Part shown: positions 21,343-31,981 of the stretch, piece after piece
Position numbering within the stretch: the stretch's first letter is position 1
Layout: each line of letters starts with the position of its first letter
From: Oncomelania hupensis
Taxonomy: Eukaryota > Mollusca > Gastropoda > Littorinimorpha > Pomatiopsidae
Reading direction: 5' to 3'
NCBI GenBank assembly: GCA_036898135.1
Contig: CM072522.1
Span: 31,797,775-31,861,774 of the forward strand
Length of the DNA stretch: 64,000 nucleotides
The notes under the pieces: model-generated
What the model was told of the DNA's origin: nothing
The model's database searches: none
Seen by the model: the letters and a program-made list of their open reading frames with translations, nothing else
Position numbers and translations under genes: made by a program

Positions 21343-23922
21343 TCAGTGTTCTTTCGTTCGCAAGGAATCGACGCCCTCGTCAGTTGCGGTCGTCATCGGC
21401 CCAGGGTCAAAGACGATGATCACGTGGGCTTCCCAGGAATCAGTGCGTCCTCCGTTGTCTCCTTCTTCCATCGGATGTCCGACGCAGTCGACGTTGTCAG
21501 CTCCCAGAATGCATTCGCTGGGTCTCACGGTCAGGTTGGCTTCTGCGGGACGGTGGAACAGCTCCCTTAAGGTCTGCAGATGCTCCTTCCAGGTCTGGGT
21601 GTAGACTTCATGTTTGACCAAAGTCGTAGAGCCTGGGACATCACTGAAGCTATGGGGAAATTCGCCCATAAGGTCCTTGAGCTCCAACTTTTGACCTTCC
21701 GTCAGGCCTGGTCCTAGCTTAACGTCATTGATGCCTTCTTTGCTGTGGAAGTCTCCAAGTTCCAACAGTTCTTCGCTGTCAAAGCTGTCGTCGGTCACAG
21801 CTGCTGTGGCTGCTTGCACAGTCTCTGATGGCCTTTCCACGTACAGCTTAAGGAGGTTGGCGTGGTATATCTTGGAATGCTGGCCGACCTTCACCTTGTA
21901 GTCGTTGATTCCCACCACGGTCTCCACTTCGTACGGGCCTCTCCACTGCATCAGCAACTTATTATGATCGGTAGGTAGCAGCACAAGCACTTTGTCGCCA
22001 GGTTTGAACTTCCTGTTCACAGCCCTACGATCATAGTAGTGCTTTCCACAGTCTTGGGACTTCTTCAGGTTTTCTCTGGCTATCTCGAGAGTCTGCTCCA
22101 GCTTCTCCCGTAGCTCAAACACGTACTGGTAGCTGTTCTTCACCTCTGGGGTGTCTACTTCTTTCGTCCACAGTTCTTTCAGGATGTGCATCGGCCCTCT
22201 GATGGTTCTTCCGTACAGCAGCTCAAACGGAGAAAAGCCGGTGGACTCCTGCGGTACTTCTCTGTAGGCGAAAAGAAAGGCGTTAATGTAGCGATGCCAT
22301 TGTCTGGGCTGCTCGCTGCACAGTTTCTTCAGGGTAGACTTCAGCGTAGCATTGAATTTCTCGACAAGCCCGTTGCACATCGGATGGTAGGGTGTCGTAG
22401 TCAAATGCCGGATGCTCAGCAGTCTGTTGACCTCCTTCATGCAGTCAGAGACGAACTGCGTCCCGAGGTCTGTCAGAATTTCTTCAGGCACTCCAAGCCT
22501 ACTGAACATGTCCACCAGTGCCTCTGCTACAGTTTCAGTGTCAATCTTCTTCAGTGGCACTGCTTCTGGGTACCGAGTCGCATAGTCCACTAAAGTCAGT
22601 ACCCACCGATGACCTTCTTCACTCGGAGGTCTTATTTCGCCGATTAAGTCTAAGGCCACCCTCTTGAAAGGTCGGTCGATCAAAGGCATCCTCTGCATAG
22701 GCACTTTCGGGACCCTTCCTCGAGGTATGGTCTTCTGGCAAATGTCACATGATCGGCAGAAACGGCTGACGTCCGCATGAAGTCCTGGCCAGTAGAACAC
22801 CGCCTGGATTCTGTCTGACGTCTTCTTGATGCCTAGGTGACCTCCCATGATTGAGTCATGCGCTACTTCCATCACCTGGCGCCTTAGGGGTAACGGTACC
22901 AAGACTTGACGTAGTGGTTTCCCTCCGTTGACCCTCGGGTGCTGGAAGATTCGGTACAGGATCTTGGCCTTCACCTCAAAATAGACCGTACCACTGCCTT
23001 TGGTCACGTGGTCTTGGCGGTTCCTGTACTTGTTTAAAGTGCTATCAGCTTCCTGGAGCTGGATCAGCTTATCTCTGTCCACGATGGCAGCTTTTGAGTT
23101 GTCGGCGACCTTCAGTGGCGTAGACGTCTTGTCTCTCTTGGCCTGGGCCCTGGTTGTAACAGCACCGACGATCTCTGGTCGGCAGGGCTGAGCCGGAGTA
23201 ACCACATTGTCCCGTAGCAGTTCTGTAAGGTCTCCATCGGGAAACGGCAATGGATCCTCCTCCACAACTTCGACGTGTTGAGTTGAGGCAGGACTCCACT
23301 CCGGATCGGGGTCGTCGGGTCGTCTCGCGCCGTTGATATTCCCGATCATCAAATCATACAGCGGCTTCTTCAGGCAAACCGCTTCGACTTCGCCTATGTA
23401 GAAAGGGGTGTTGACATGAATCTTCGCAACTGGCGCTCTCACACATTTGCTGTCGGCCATAAGTGTCCATTTTGAATCGCCAGTGAACTGTTCTTTAGCG
23501 ATTAGGTCTTCTCTGACGATGACCCCACTGCAGCCAGAGTCTCTTAAAACAGTCACTTCATGATTTTCGACGCGTCCCTTTGAAACAGGCATGTTCTGGA
23601 CGGTCACAGCTGCGCTGGCGACGACGGGGATGGATTTTCCGTTGGCAAGGAGAAGTTGGCCATCGGTCATGCACTCTTGCACGTCCGCAGGAGTAGCTGT
23701 GCGCTTGGTCTCACTCGGAAGAATGACGCTCCCGCCGCACACTTCAGATCTACTGTTTTGCCGTTGATTGGAGAACCGCCTCTGCCGGTTGCCCGCCGCT
23801 GCGTTGTCCGTACTGCTCCGCTGTCCGCTACTTTTGTTTTGAGGGCAGTTAGCTGCTCTGTGGTCTGTAGCGTTGCAAGTGAAACAGCCTCTTGAATGCC
23901 CTTCCCTGTAAAGTTGTAGCAC
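21343..23922 (-). CDS. A2 pol: zinc knuckle, protease, integrase, deleted RT
   Basis: An 859-codon uninterrupted frame. In order: zinc knuckle CFTCNATDHRAANC (residues ~18-31); aspartic protease with RDSGCSGVIV (~127-136); integrase with HHCC domain (HDSIMGGHLG..., CRSCDICQ), catalytic Asp in ALDLIGE, Asp in LTDLGTQF and Glu in NGLVEKFNATL; an integrase C-terminal segment (YHANLLKLYVER); then an RT leader (MGEFPHSFSDVPGSTTLV) fused directly to the part after the RT catalytic box (TWKEHLQTLRELF). The YxDD core and RNase H are absent. Integrase lies before RT, as in Gmr1-like Gypsy. The ATG at 23922 may not be the natural start: gag and pol were probably one frame before the gag deletion. Confidence 0.85.
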   Translation of the reverse strand: MLQLYREGHSRGCFTCNATDHRAANCPQNKSSGQRSSTDNAAAGNRQRRFSNQRQNSRSEVCGGSVILPSETKRTATPADVQECMTDGQLLLANGKSIPVVASAAVTVQNMPVSKGRVENHEVTVLRDSGCSGVIVREDLIAKEQFTGDSKWTLMADSKCVRAPVAKIHVNTPFYIGEVEAVCLKKPLYDLMIGNINGARRPDDPDPEWSPASTQHVEVVEEDPLPFPDGDLTELLRDNVVTPAQPCRPEIVGAVTTRAQAKRDKTSTPLKVADNSKAAIVDRDKLIQLQEADSTLNKYRNRQDHVTKGSGTVYFEVKAKILYRIFQHPRVNGGKPLRQVLVPLPLRRQVMEVAHDSIMGGHLGIKKTSDRIQAVFYWPGLHADVSRFCRSCDICQKTIPRGRVPKVPMQRMPLIDRPFKRVALDLIGEIRPPSEEGHRWVLTLVDYATRYPEAVPLKKIDTETVAEALVDMFSRLGVPEEILTDLGTQFVSDCMKEVNRLLSIRHLTTTPYHPMCNGLVEKFNATLKSTLKKLCSEQPRQWHRYINAFLFAYREVPQESTGFSPFELLYGRTIRGPMHILKELWTKEVDTPEVKNSYQYVFELREKLEQTLEIARENLKKSQDCGKHYYDRRAVNRKFKPGDKVLVLLPTDHNKLLMQWRGPYEVETVVGINDYKVKVGQHSKIYHANLLKLYVERPSETVQAATAAVTDDSFDSEELLELGDFHSKEGINDVKLGPGLTEGQKLELKDLMGEFPHSFSDVPGSTTLVKHEVYTQTWKEHLQTLRELFHRPAEANLTVRPSECILGADNVDCVGHPMEEGDNGGRTDSWEAHVIIVFDPGPMTTATDEGVDSLRTKEH

Positions 23923-24362
23923 TGCAATAGGGCCTCTTTCAAGACGTCGTAGTCTTTAGCGTCATCGTCCGACAATCTGGTGTAGACGTCGAGTGCTTGC
24001 CCCGTCAGAAGTGCACTTAGTCGAATCGCCCAGTCTTGAGGTTGCCAGTTAGAGCTTTTGGCAAACCTTTCAAATCTCGCCAAATAACTGTCGATCTGGT
24101 CCTTCCCGTCGACAAACGCTGGCAGTTTTGGAGCTTTGTTGTCACTGATAACTTGTGGCGCATGCTGACTGTTTTGGATACGCGCCAACTCTAGCTGGTA
24201 CTGACGATCAGCTTCTAATCGTCTCTCTTCCATCTCGTCACGGCGATGCTGTTCCTCTAATTCTCTTTCTTGACGCCATATTCTCTCCTGGAATTTGAGG
24301 TACTCCGTCAGCTGTTTGCCTTTTAGATTTAGTTCAACCCCTTTCTGCCAGAAGTCAGCCAT
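23900..24362 (-). pseudogene. A2 gag, internally deleted
   Basis: Starts MADFWQKGVELNLKGKQLTE and has a charged coiled coil (~25-60) and the capsid N-terminal half (LPAFVDGKDQIDSYLARFER, WAIRLSALLTGQAL). After NFTGKG the SCAN-like half is missing: sequence matching 48609 jumps to sequence matching 48998 of element A, with GAAGGGC present at both ends. The deletion also shifts the frame, so the translated tail beyond this point is not gag. Confidence 0.85.
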
Positions 24363-24370
24363 CTTGATGC

Positions 24371-24444
24371 TTCTGGAAAGTTCTTTTCTAGAAAGTTCTT
24401 TTCTGGAAAGTTCTTTTCTGGAAGGTTCTTCTTCTAGAAAGTTC
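24371..24444 (-). promoter_or_regulatory. heat-shock-element-like 15-bp tandem array, A2 leader
   Basis: TTCnnGAAnnTTC, the trimeric heat-shock factor site, occurs without mismatch at 24371-24383, 24386-24398, 24401-24413, 24416-24428 and 24432-24444. Four units are spaced exactly 15 bp. The array lies directly upstream of the gag ATG (24360-24362) on the minus strand. Function is inferred from motif only. Confidence 0.55.
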
Positions 24445-24944
24445 TTGACTGTAGAGTTCTTTTTTTTTTTTTCTTTTTCTGGAAAGTTCTTGACTGTGCT
24501 GTACCTTTCTAGACTGTTCTAGAACAGCACGCTTTCTGCAGTAGCGCTGATGCTTGTCACTAGTCGCCTTCGCTGACGCAGGCCCCGCTGTCCTCGTCGT
24601 ATGCGACGCTGCACCACGCTGGTGTTGATGTATACGCTCCTGTGCTGAAGTAGACGCGACGTCCGCTCGACGCTCGCTGTAACACTGGCGATGTAGCTCC
24701 GAGACTGTCCCTTGACGTAGTCTTGCGGCAGCCACGTAGTCCCGATTTGTCACGAAGCAACTCTTCAGCGACTGCACGCCCTTGCAGTCAACCCGAACCT
24801 ATCGGATGTAGTCCCAGTATGTTGGCCCCTCTCGACGCAACTCGTTGGCGGCTACCCTCGATGACTGCCTCTCGTAACGTTGACTCGCTTGTTGTCGCAG
24901 TTGAACCCTTGGCTATGGCGTGAATCGCGGCTTGACCCCCAAAA

Positions 24945-25558
24945 TGTTACACTCAGTTTGATGATGGTGTTTTCTATCAGTATTTGATTCAGCCCCGATG
25001 CTTGAATTCCTGATAGGGTGTAACTCAGATTCGTTTATTCACACAGCCTGCTCAAACAGCATACAAGTCACAAAGTCCACGTATGAAGTTTTCCGCTTTT
25101 ATTCAGCACACATCAACAACTGCATACAATTCTCAATTCAACTCAACAACTTTCACAGCAACTCTCCAGATCACTATCAACAACTTTACTCTCTCAACAG
25201 CGACTCGGCTCACGATTAAATAACCTCTCTCTTTTCTGGAACAATATGGTACATGGTAGAAATGACGTACTGCCACCAATCGAACTAAAGATCGTCATCA
25301 CTGGCTTACGTCATTACACATTTTCTCTACTTCCGGGAACATTCACGACCTTCGATATCCATCCGGAAATTTCTATCAAGAGTAAACACGCAGATCCAGA
25401 AACTTCGCAAATTATCAACGTTATACAAAGCCTCTCCTAACAACAATGCCAACTCAAATCAAAGGTAAATAAACTCCATTATTGAATACTTTGCAAAACG
25501 AAACGATTAGATCTATCGTGCGCGCTTTAGACACACTTTCGTTCGTTTCAACGTAACA
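24945..25558 (-). repeat. A2 5' LTR
   Basis: Partner of 20438-21034, near identical with several one-base indels. The adjacent minus-strand internal sequence starts TTTTGGGGGTCAAGCC, the presumed primer-binding site; the tRNA was not identified. Confidence 0.93.
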
Positions 25559-25563
25559 CCCGT

Positions 25564-26236
25564 TCGTCCACGTCCGCGTTTGTGTACATCTTCATTGTTC
25601 CACAACCCCACCTTTCCCGCGGTGGTTGTGACATCTGTGTACGGAACCTGGCCTCGACGTCACAGTGTTAGCCGACTGGAGGAGTCAGGCTGGGAGGCGT
25701 CGACGGTGGCAGGGCTGCCGCAACTACAGCGTCATCATCATCATCATTATCGTCAGCGGCGGGAGGGAGTGGCGACACCACTACGCCTGGATTCCATAGC
25801 GACAGTCCGGTGACAGCCACGAGGAGGGGCAGATACTTTCACGGAGACATCAACGGGGACGCCCTACTATCAGGTCGGCTTTTTCCTTGTTGTCCCCCTC
25901 TTGATACTCGACCCCCCCCCCCCCCTGTGTTCGGACATTTGCAGTGCACAGTCGATACTTAGACGTGGTTGATTAGCAACCCTCGTTCATCTGACAATCC
26001 ATTTCATTGTTCATCGACCCATTGATTGTTCCATCACCATTTTTCTCGTTTCATGTGTAAATGTTGTATGTGTATGAGTGTGTGGTATGAATGAATAAAT
26101 AGCTTGAAAGTTGTATATATATTCGTTGTGTTTTCCATCACTTCCGTCTGCGGGTAATCGTCATTCTTTCTGGGTTGTCTGCGTGTGGAAGGTGTCTGTT
26201 TGTGGCGTCTGCCCGGAGAGAGTCGTGGCGGTGACA
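25564..26236 (+). repeat. Gypsy C 5' LTR, second segment
   Basis: Continues the LTR after A2 and its second CCCGT (25559-25563). Ends GGCGGTGACA at 26236. Includes a C run (25912-25925). Confidence 0.93.
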
Positions 26237-26621
26237 TATGGTGGAGATGCAGGGTATGTGTGAGTGTGCCCAGACGTGAAGTTGTCTTGTAATTGTCCTG
26301 TGGTGTCCGTGTGGGTGAGGCGTGAGTCGGCGAGAGTGTGCACCCCAGCGGGTGGTTGGAGGGAGTCAGGTCGCTGTTTAGCGGAGGCTCACAGCCGGCC
26401 TGGGTTCGACCACATGTGAGGGAAGGGGCCATTGCACTCTCCATCCGGTTCGCTACCTCGCGGGCCAGTTTCCACTGTTTGAGTGGGAGGAGGTGGGTGA
26501 TAGGTAAGGGAGATAGCTTAGTTAGGTAGTTAGTATCTTAGGCTAGGCTAGGTAAGGTTAGGTTACGTAGGGTTTTTGACTTGTTGTTTTTGGTGTTGTT
26601 GTTGCTTTCCTTGTAAGCAGG

Positions 26622-28532
26622 ATGGCATCGATCGAGGAGGCTGAAGGAGTGTCACCGATCGCGGCTCGTACGCGTTCTCGCGTGGGTGTCACGATGGACG
26701 AGCGGGCGACGACGACAGCAGTTGATACAGGAGTCACCGACTTACCTTCTGCGATCGAGCAGCGGAGATCGCCGGTCAGGTCATCGCGTCGTGGGTCAGC
26801 AGACGACGAGTTGACGACGTTTGAAGCCAGAGACACAGTGAGTGACCCTTTTGTGACGGGATTTGGTGCGACCGGCGGGATGTCAGCAGGCACCGACTTC
26901 CATGGAGACCAAGGTCGACTGAGCGACGCAACGAGGCCGAAGAGGTTCGAGACCAATCCCTACCGTTCGATCTACAAGATCGAGGCGGCACTGACGCCGA
27001 GGACAGGACCGTTCGCGGACGAGACGCCGATGGAGCGGATCTTGAGGCTCGCCAAGCGCGAAGGGTTGAAAGGTCAGGCGGCGTTAGACTACGCGATAGA
27101 CCAAGCGGCTAGGGAGGAGGAAGCAAACCGGAGGGTGAGGGAGAGAGAGATAGAGCTGCAGGCGAGCCGGGAAGATGCAGACCGGAGAGAGAGAGAGATA
27201 GCGCTGAGAGACAGAGAGATGGCACACGAACTAGCGATGGCGCAGCTGACGTCGCAAGGCGCCGGGAACCGCAGGAATCGTCAACCCGAGTTTGAGACGG
27301 TCAAGCTCAGGTTACCGTTCTTCGAGGACAAGGATGACCTAGAGACCTACTTGTGTCAGTTTGAGCGTTTCGCCAAAGCACAAGACACGTGGGCTATTCG
27401 CTTGGGGACCTTGTTGAAGGGGAAGGCGAGGGAAGTTTACGTCGGTTTGAATGAGGACGACTCCGCCGACTATGAGATCCTGAAGGCAGCGTTGTTGGTA
27501 CGTTTCAACCTAACGGCCGAGACGTATCGCAAGAAGTTTCGCCAGCTACGAAGGGAGCCACCAGAGACTTTCAAACAGTATCTGCGGAAGTCAGAGTTGT
27601 TCCTGGAACGCTGGATGGGACTTGCGAACAAGAAGGCCACGTACGGAGACTTGCTGGACTTGGTGTTGATGGAGCAGATGGTTAACGGTTTGACACCAGA
27701 ACTGGTCACGTTCGTGCGCGAGCGCAACCCAGCAACGGTGGAGGAAGCCGCGACGTTAGCACAGCAGTACGTCGACGCCAGGGCGGGGACCAACCTACGT
27801 TTTCCACCACGTCAACCCTTTACACCCAGAGATAAGAGCGAGGGTCGCAAGCCAGCAGGACCACGACCCAACTCACCTGACAAGCGGGAATGCTACAGTT
27901 GCGGACAGAAAGGGCATTTGAAGCGGGATTGTCCGAAACGCAGCGAGCGGAGTGGAGCAGCGTTGCGCATTCTGAAGGAGGCAGGCAGGAGGGGAGATCC
28001 TCGGTTCCAGAGCCAAGTGGTAGTGGAAGGTGTTCCGCTGACGGCCGTGAGGGACACTGGGGCCGACCTGATTTGCCTGCGGAAGGGAGAGGTTGCCAAC
28101 CTTGTCTACACGGGACGCACGCGGCGCGTCGGATTCGCCATTCGCCAGTTATCCAAGTCACTGCCAACAGCGTGGGTGCAGTTGGAATCACCGTTCTACA
28201 CCGGGAGAGTGGAGGTAGTGGTGGTACCAGACTTAATCTACCCAGTGGTGATCGGCAACTGGGCGAGGACGGAACAGCAACGTGATACAGCACTGCCAGT
28301 GTTCGTCGAGGGAGCCGCAGAGTGTTGTGCGGTGCAGACCAGAGGACAAGCAGCCAAAGAGACAGACGCTGCGGAACTACTGGTAGTCGGACCGAGCAAG
28401 AGCGTCGTCGCAACGCCGGAAGAGATTCGGCAACTGCAGTTGGGAGACGACGAGCTTGCGAAAGTACGACAGCTAGCAGACCGGAAGGCAGGAAAGGAGA
28501 AACGAGGAAAGGGGCAAGTGGCATTTGTCTAA
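26622..28532 (+). pseudogene. Gypsy C gag and protease
   Basis: A 636-codon open frame. Residues ~165-210 are an Arg/Glu-rich coiled coil. A capsid domain follows (FERFAKAQD, YRKKFRQLRREPPETFKQYL, LVLMEQMVNGL), which resembles the SCAN fold attributed to Gmr1-like capsids. The zinc knuckle CYSCGQKGHLKRDC lies around residue 425 and the aspartic protease motif RDTGADLICL around 485. The frame closes at TAA 28530-28532, where element B has Trp, so this is a nonsense mutation; the same frame reopens immediately as integrase zinc-domain sequence. Confidence 0.88.
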
Positions 28533-29676
28533 AAACGGGGCCTGTTGTACCGCGAATACACAGGACAGTACAAAGTGGATCGCAGTCAGTTGGTGGTACC
28601 AACCAAGCTTCGGTCGGAGGTACTACGCATGGGTCACGACACGCCTACGGCTGGACATCTGGGAGCCAAGCGGACCCTAGATCAAGTGTGGGCCGAGCAC
28701 TACTGGCCGGGGATGTGCCGCGAGGTCAGGAAGTACTGTGCTTCATGCGACGCATGCCAGCGAACGACGCCAAAGGGGAGAGCCAGGAAGGTACCAGTGC
28801 AGAGAGTCGGCAAGAATAGGAGGTTGAAGCGTTACATAGAACGCAGAGTAGAACCAGAGACGACGGTGGCCGTCGTGTTGGACCAAGCTGGAACGGAGGG
28901 AACGACAGATATCAGCTGCCAGGGCACTGTACCACTGGTACCGCTACAAGCGAGCGAAGGGCCAGTGGACGTACAGATAGACACGGAGCTGTCTGCACTA
29001 CATGGGAGAGCACTGCCGCTGACCAACCTGGACGAGTGCGAGGTGGTGGCGACCGACGACGACCCCGTTCGTGTACATCAGCATCCGCTACCATTTTTAC
29101 AGAAGGAAGTCGTCAAGGGTGAAGTGGAACCGATGCTGGAGTTGGGGGTTACTGAGTCTTGTTCATCGCCGTACAGCGCACCGATCGTGCGGGTAAGGAA
29201 GAAGGGAGAGGTCAACGGGACGGACCGTTGTCAGAGAGCTTTCAACGGGGTGAAGAGAGCGCTGACCAGTGAGCCGGTGGTCAAGTTACCGAACCTGGAC
29301 AATCCTGAGGACAGACGCATCTGAGCAAGGGCTGGGAGCTGCCCTGATGCAAGAAACCGGTGAGGGTGTGCAACCAGTGGGGTTTGCCAGCAAGAAGCTG
29401 TTGCCAGCGGAGCGAAATTACTCCACCATCGAGAAGGAGTGTTTGGCAGTCGTGTGGGCGGTACAACGGTTTGAACCGTACTTGTTTGGACGGCACTTTT
29501 GGCTGGAGACAGACCATCGACCGCTGCAGTACCTGCAGAGAACGCACCTCAACAGTGCCAGACTCACCCGGTGGGCTATGCAGTTGCAGGCCTACGTCTT
29601 CACAGTTCGACCGATTCCAGGGAGAGACAACATTGAAGCGGATTTCCTCAGCAGATCTGACCCTGTGGAAGATTAA
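28533..29676 (+). pseudogene. Gypsy C pol remnant: integrase zinc domain, RT stub, RNase H
   Basis: In frame after the stop comes the HHCC zinc domain (GHDTPTAGHLGAK..., CASCDACQ). It jumps straight to the integrase C-terminal scrap GKNRRLKRYIERR, so the catalytic core is gone, as in element B. The RT keeps only its N-terminal ELGVTESCSSPYSAPIV and is then deleted to the connection domain. RNase H (YSTIEKECLAVVWAV, ETDHRPLQYL) lies in another frame at 29269-29676. The short block GRALPLTNL near 29005-29032 belongs by homology to the RT-RNase H connection (56921-56946 in B). Confidence 0.85.
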
Positions 29677-29715
29677 GTTTTGAACTCTCCGTAGGTTTGT
29701 CTTGGGAGGGGTGTG

Positions 29716-31002
29716 TGTCACAGGGCAGCCTGTGATGAAACCGGGTAGAAAGTGTGGGTGGACAGTTAATGAGTTGGGGTAGTAACTGTGCGCTGTCGTA
29801 TGTTAGGTTATGCGTGGAAAGCGTGATTTTGAACAGCAGAGCTCGGCCAGCCAGTTTTGGAATTTGTTCACTGTAGTCAGAACACGTTTTGCAGAGTAAC
29901 AGAGAAGACGTGCGGTCTTGTTTCTCTGGGTATTTTGTTCTGGAAGTAAGGGTGGGACAGTTGTTAACGTAAATAATAACTGGTTCTGAAAGAAAACCTA
30001 GTGGGAAATGTTACAGTGGTGGCAGCAAGCTCGAGTAAGTGTGAGCAAATAACTAAGTTTTGTGTTGTGGTAAGTTAGTGTAGAGGTTTTGTCCACTAAC
30101 GGGAATTACTACGCACTGGAATACCTTACTTGGAGTACTGTGTAGGCAAGCAGTGGAAAGGGCTAGCTACAGGTACTTTTACATTCGAGCCGTGTGGGTT
30201 CGAAAGTTCGTCGTATTCATCAGTTCGTCACTGGGTAACGCGGATCAACGTTGACCAGCGTCGCGCGACAACGACGACGACATTTGGTCGTGTGGACCCA
30301 GCATCATCATCACCACCCGTTCGTCCACATCCGCGTTTGTGTACATCTTCATTGTTCCACAACCCCACCTTTCCCGCGGTGGTTGTGACGTCTGTGTACG
30401 GAACCTGGCCTCGACGTCACAGTGTTAGCCGACTGGAGGAGTCAGGCTGGGAGGCGTCGACGGTGGCAGGGCTGCCGCAACTACAGCGTCATCATCATCA
30501 TCATCATTGTCAGCGGTGGGAGGGAGTGGCGACACCACTACGCCTGGATTCCATAGCGACAGTCCGGTGACAGCCACGAGGAGGGGCAGATACTTTCACG
30601 GAGACATCAACGGGGACGCCCTACTATCAGGTCGGCTTTTTCCTTGTTGTCCCCCTCTTGATACTCGACCCCCCCCCCCCCCCCCCCCTGTGTTCGGACA
30701 TATTTTGCAGTGCACAGTCGATACTTAGACGTGGTTGATTAGCAACCCTCGTTCATCTGACATTCCATTTCATTGTTCATCGACCCATTGATTGTTCCAT
30801 CACCATTTTTCTCGTTTCATGTGTAAATGTTGTATGTGTATGAGTGTGTGGTATGAATGAATAAATAGCTTGAAAGTTGTATATATATTCGTTGTGTTTT
30901 CCATCACTTCCGTCTGCGGGTAATCGTCATTCTTTCTGGGTTGTCTGCGTGTGGAAGGTGTCTGTTTGTGGCGTCTGCCCGGAGAGAGTCGTGGCGGTGA
31001 CA
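29716..31002 (+). repeat. Gypsy C 3' LTR
   Basis: Uninterrupted sister of the split 5' LTR; it shows the empty site for A2 near 30316-30325 (CACCCGTTCGTCC). TGTCACAGGG...GGTGACA ends. A C run of about 18 lies near 30670-30688. Confidence 0.93.
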
Positions 31003-31007
31003 CAGGC

Positions 31008-31860
31008 CTATGCCCCAACATCAGACTATGACGACAGCAAAGTGGAGGATTTTTATGAAAATCTACAGGCGGTCCTTGACCAAGTGCCGAAGAAGGACAT
31101 AGTCATAGTGCAAGGCGACTGGAATGCCAAGGTTGGCCAAGATGCGCACCACAACTGGGGAGACACATGTGGACCCCACTGCAACAACGAGACAAATGAC
31201 AGGGGTCTGAGATTCTTGGAGTTTGCCAGATACAACAATCTGGTACTGGCAAACACGCTTGGTCTCCACAAAAACTCCAGGCGATGGACATGGCACAGTC
31301 CCTGGAGGGGGGGGGGGGGGAGCATCACAACCAAATAGACTACAGCATGGTCAAGAAACGCTTCAGATCAAACATCAACATTGGCAGGACACGCACTTTT
31401 CCAGGAGCAGACATCGGAAGTCACCACGATCTCTTGATGATGTCTTTCGGCTCCACTTGAAGAGAGTAAATACAGCAAAGTGCACTAGACTGAAGTTCGA
31501 CCTGGACAAACTGCAAGACCCGGAGGTGGCAGAACTATTTCAGGCCACAATTGGAGGGAAATTTGCACCATTGCTCATTTTGGGGGCTGGTGAAGTAGAT
31601 GTCAACACCATGACCACCACCTTCAACTCAGCAGTGACAGATGCCGCCACTGAGATCCTTGGCAAGCACCGACCAAAGAAAAAGACGTGGATCACACCTG
31701 AACTTTGGGATCTGTGTGATAAACTAAGAGATATAAAAAAAAGAAAAAGAACACCTCACGGGGAGCTGATGTCTACCGAAAAATCAACAATGACATCCGA
31801 AAAGGCATGCGCACAGCAAAGGAGAACTGGATAGAAGATCAATGCCAGGAAATAGAGAAC
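31008..31860 (+). pseudogene. RTE-like endonuclease, C-terminal part and linker
   Basis: Resumes with YAPTSDYDDSKVEDFYENL and includes VQGDWNAKVG (catalytic Asp/Asn) and SRRWTWHSP. A G run at about 31308-31320 shifts the frame. The final endonuclease motif reads GSHHDLLMMS, where sister copy c has GSDHDLVMMS, so a catalytic Asp has become His. The linker includes KTWITPELWDLCDK. Confidence 0.82.
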
Positions 31861-31981
31861 AGTCTGAAATAGAACAACAGCAAGAAAGCCTATCAGACTG
31901 CGGCTGACAAGTGTCAAACAGCCCAAAGTCTCCACGATCCAAAGCAAGTCTGGCATATGCCTTACAGAAGAACAAGGAGTC

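Larger units (their letters stand above)
20438..25558 (-). mobile_element. Gypsy element A2 (family A), minus strand
   Basis: LTR retrotransposon inserted in Gypsy C with TSD CCCGT (20433-20437 and 25559-25563). The 5' LTR (sense) is 24945-25558 and the 3' LTR is 20438-21034. The polypurine tract reads GAGTGGGGGGTTA on the minus strand (about 21035-21049). It carries a shortened gag, and a protease-integrase open frame lacking the RT core and RNase H. Confidence 0.95.
19834..31002 (+). mobile_element. Gypsy element C (family B/C), split by A2
   Basis: Full LTR retrotransposon with TSD CAGGC (19829-19833 and 31003-31007). The 5' LTR is 19834-20437 plus 25564-26236 (about 1277 bp) and the 3' LTR is 29716-31002 (1287 bp). 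LTR ends are TGTCACAGGG...GGTGACA. A primer-binding site TGGTGGAGATGCAGGG at 26239-26254 fits the 3' end of tRNA-Ala with one mismatch. The polypurine tract is about 29703-29713. The gag-pol is heavily deleted. Confidence 0.93.

Noticed and set aside
21343..24362. Complete infectious-type retrovirus with envelope
   Set aside because: No envelope-like frame exists between integrase and LTR in any copy, and RT is deleted in family A.
26516..26570. TTAGG-like words resembling arthropod telomere repeats in the leader of Gypsy C
   Set aside because: Only a few imperfect words mixed with TAGGC; not a telomeric array, and the same leader recurs in B.
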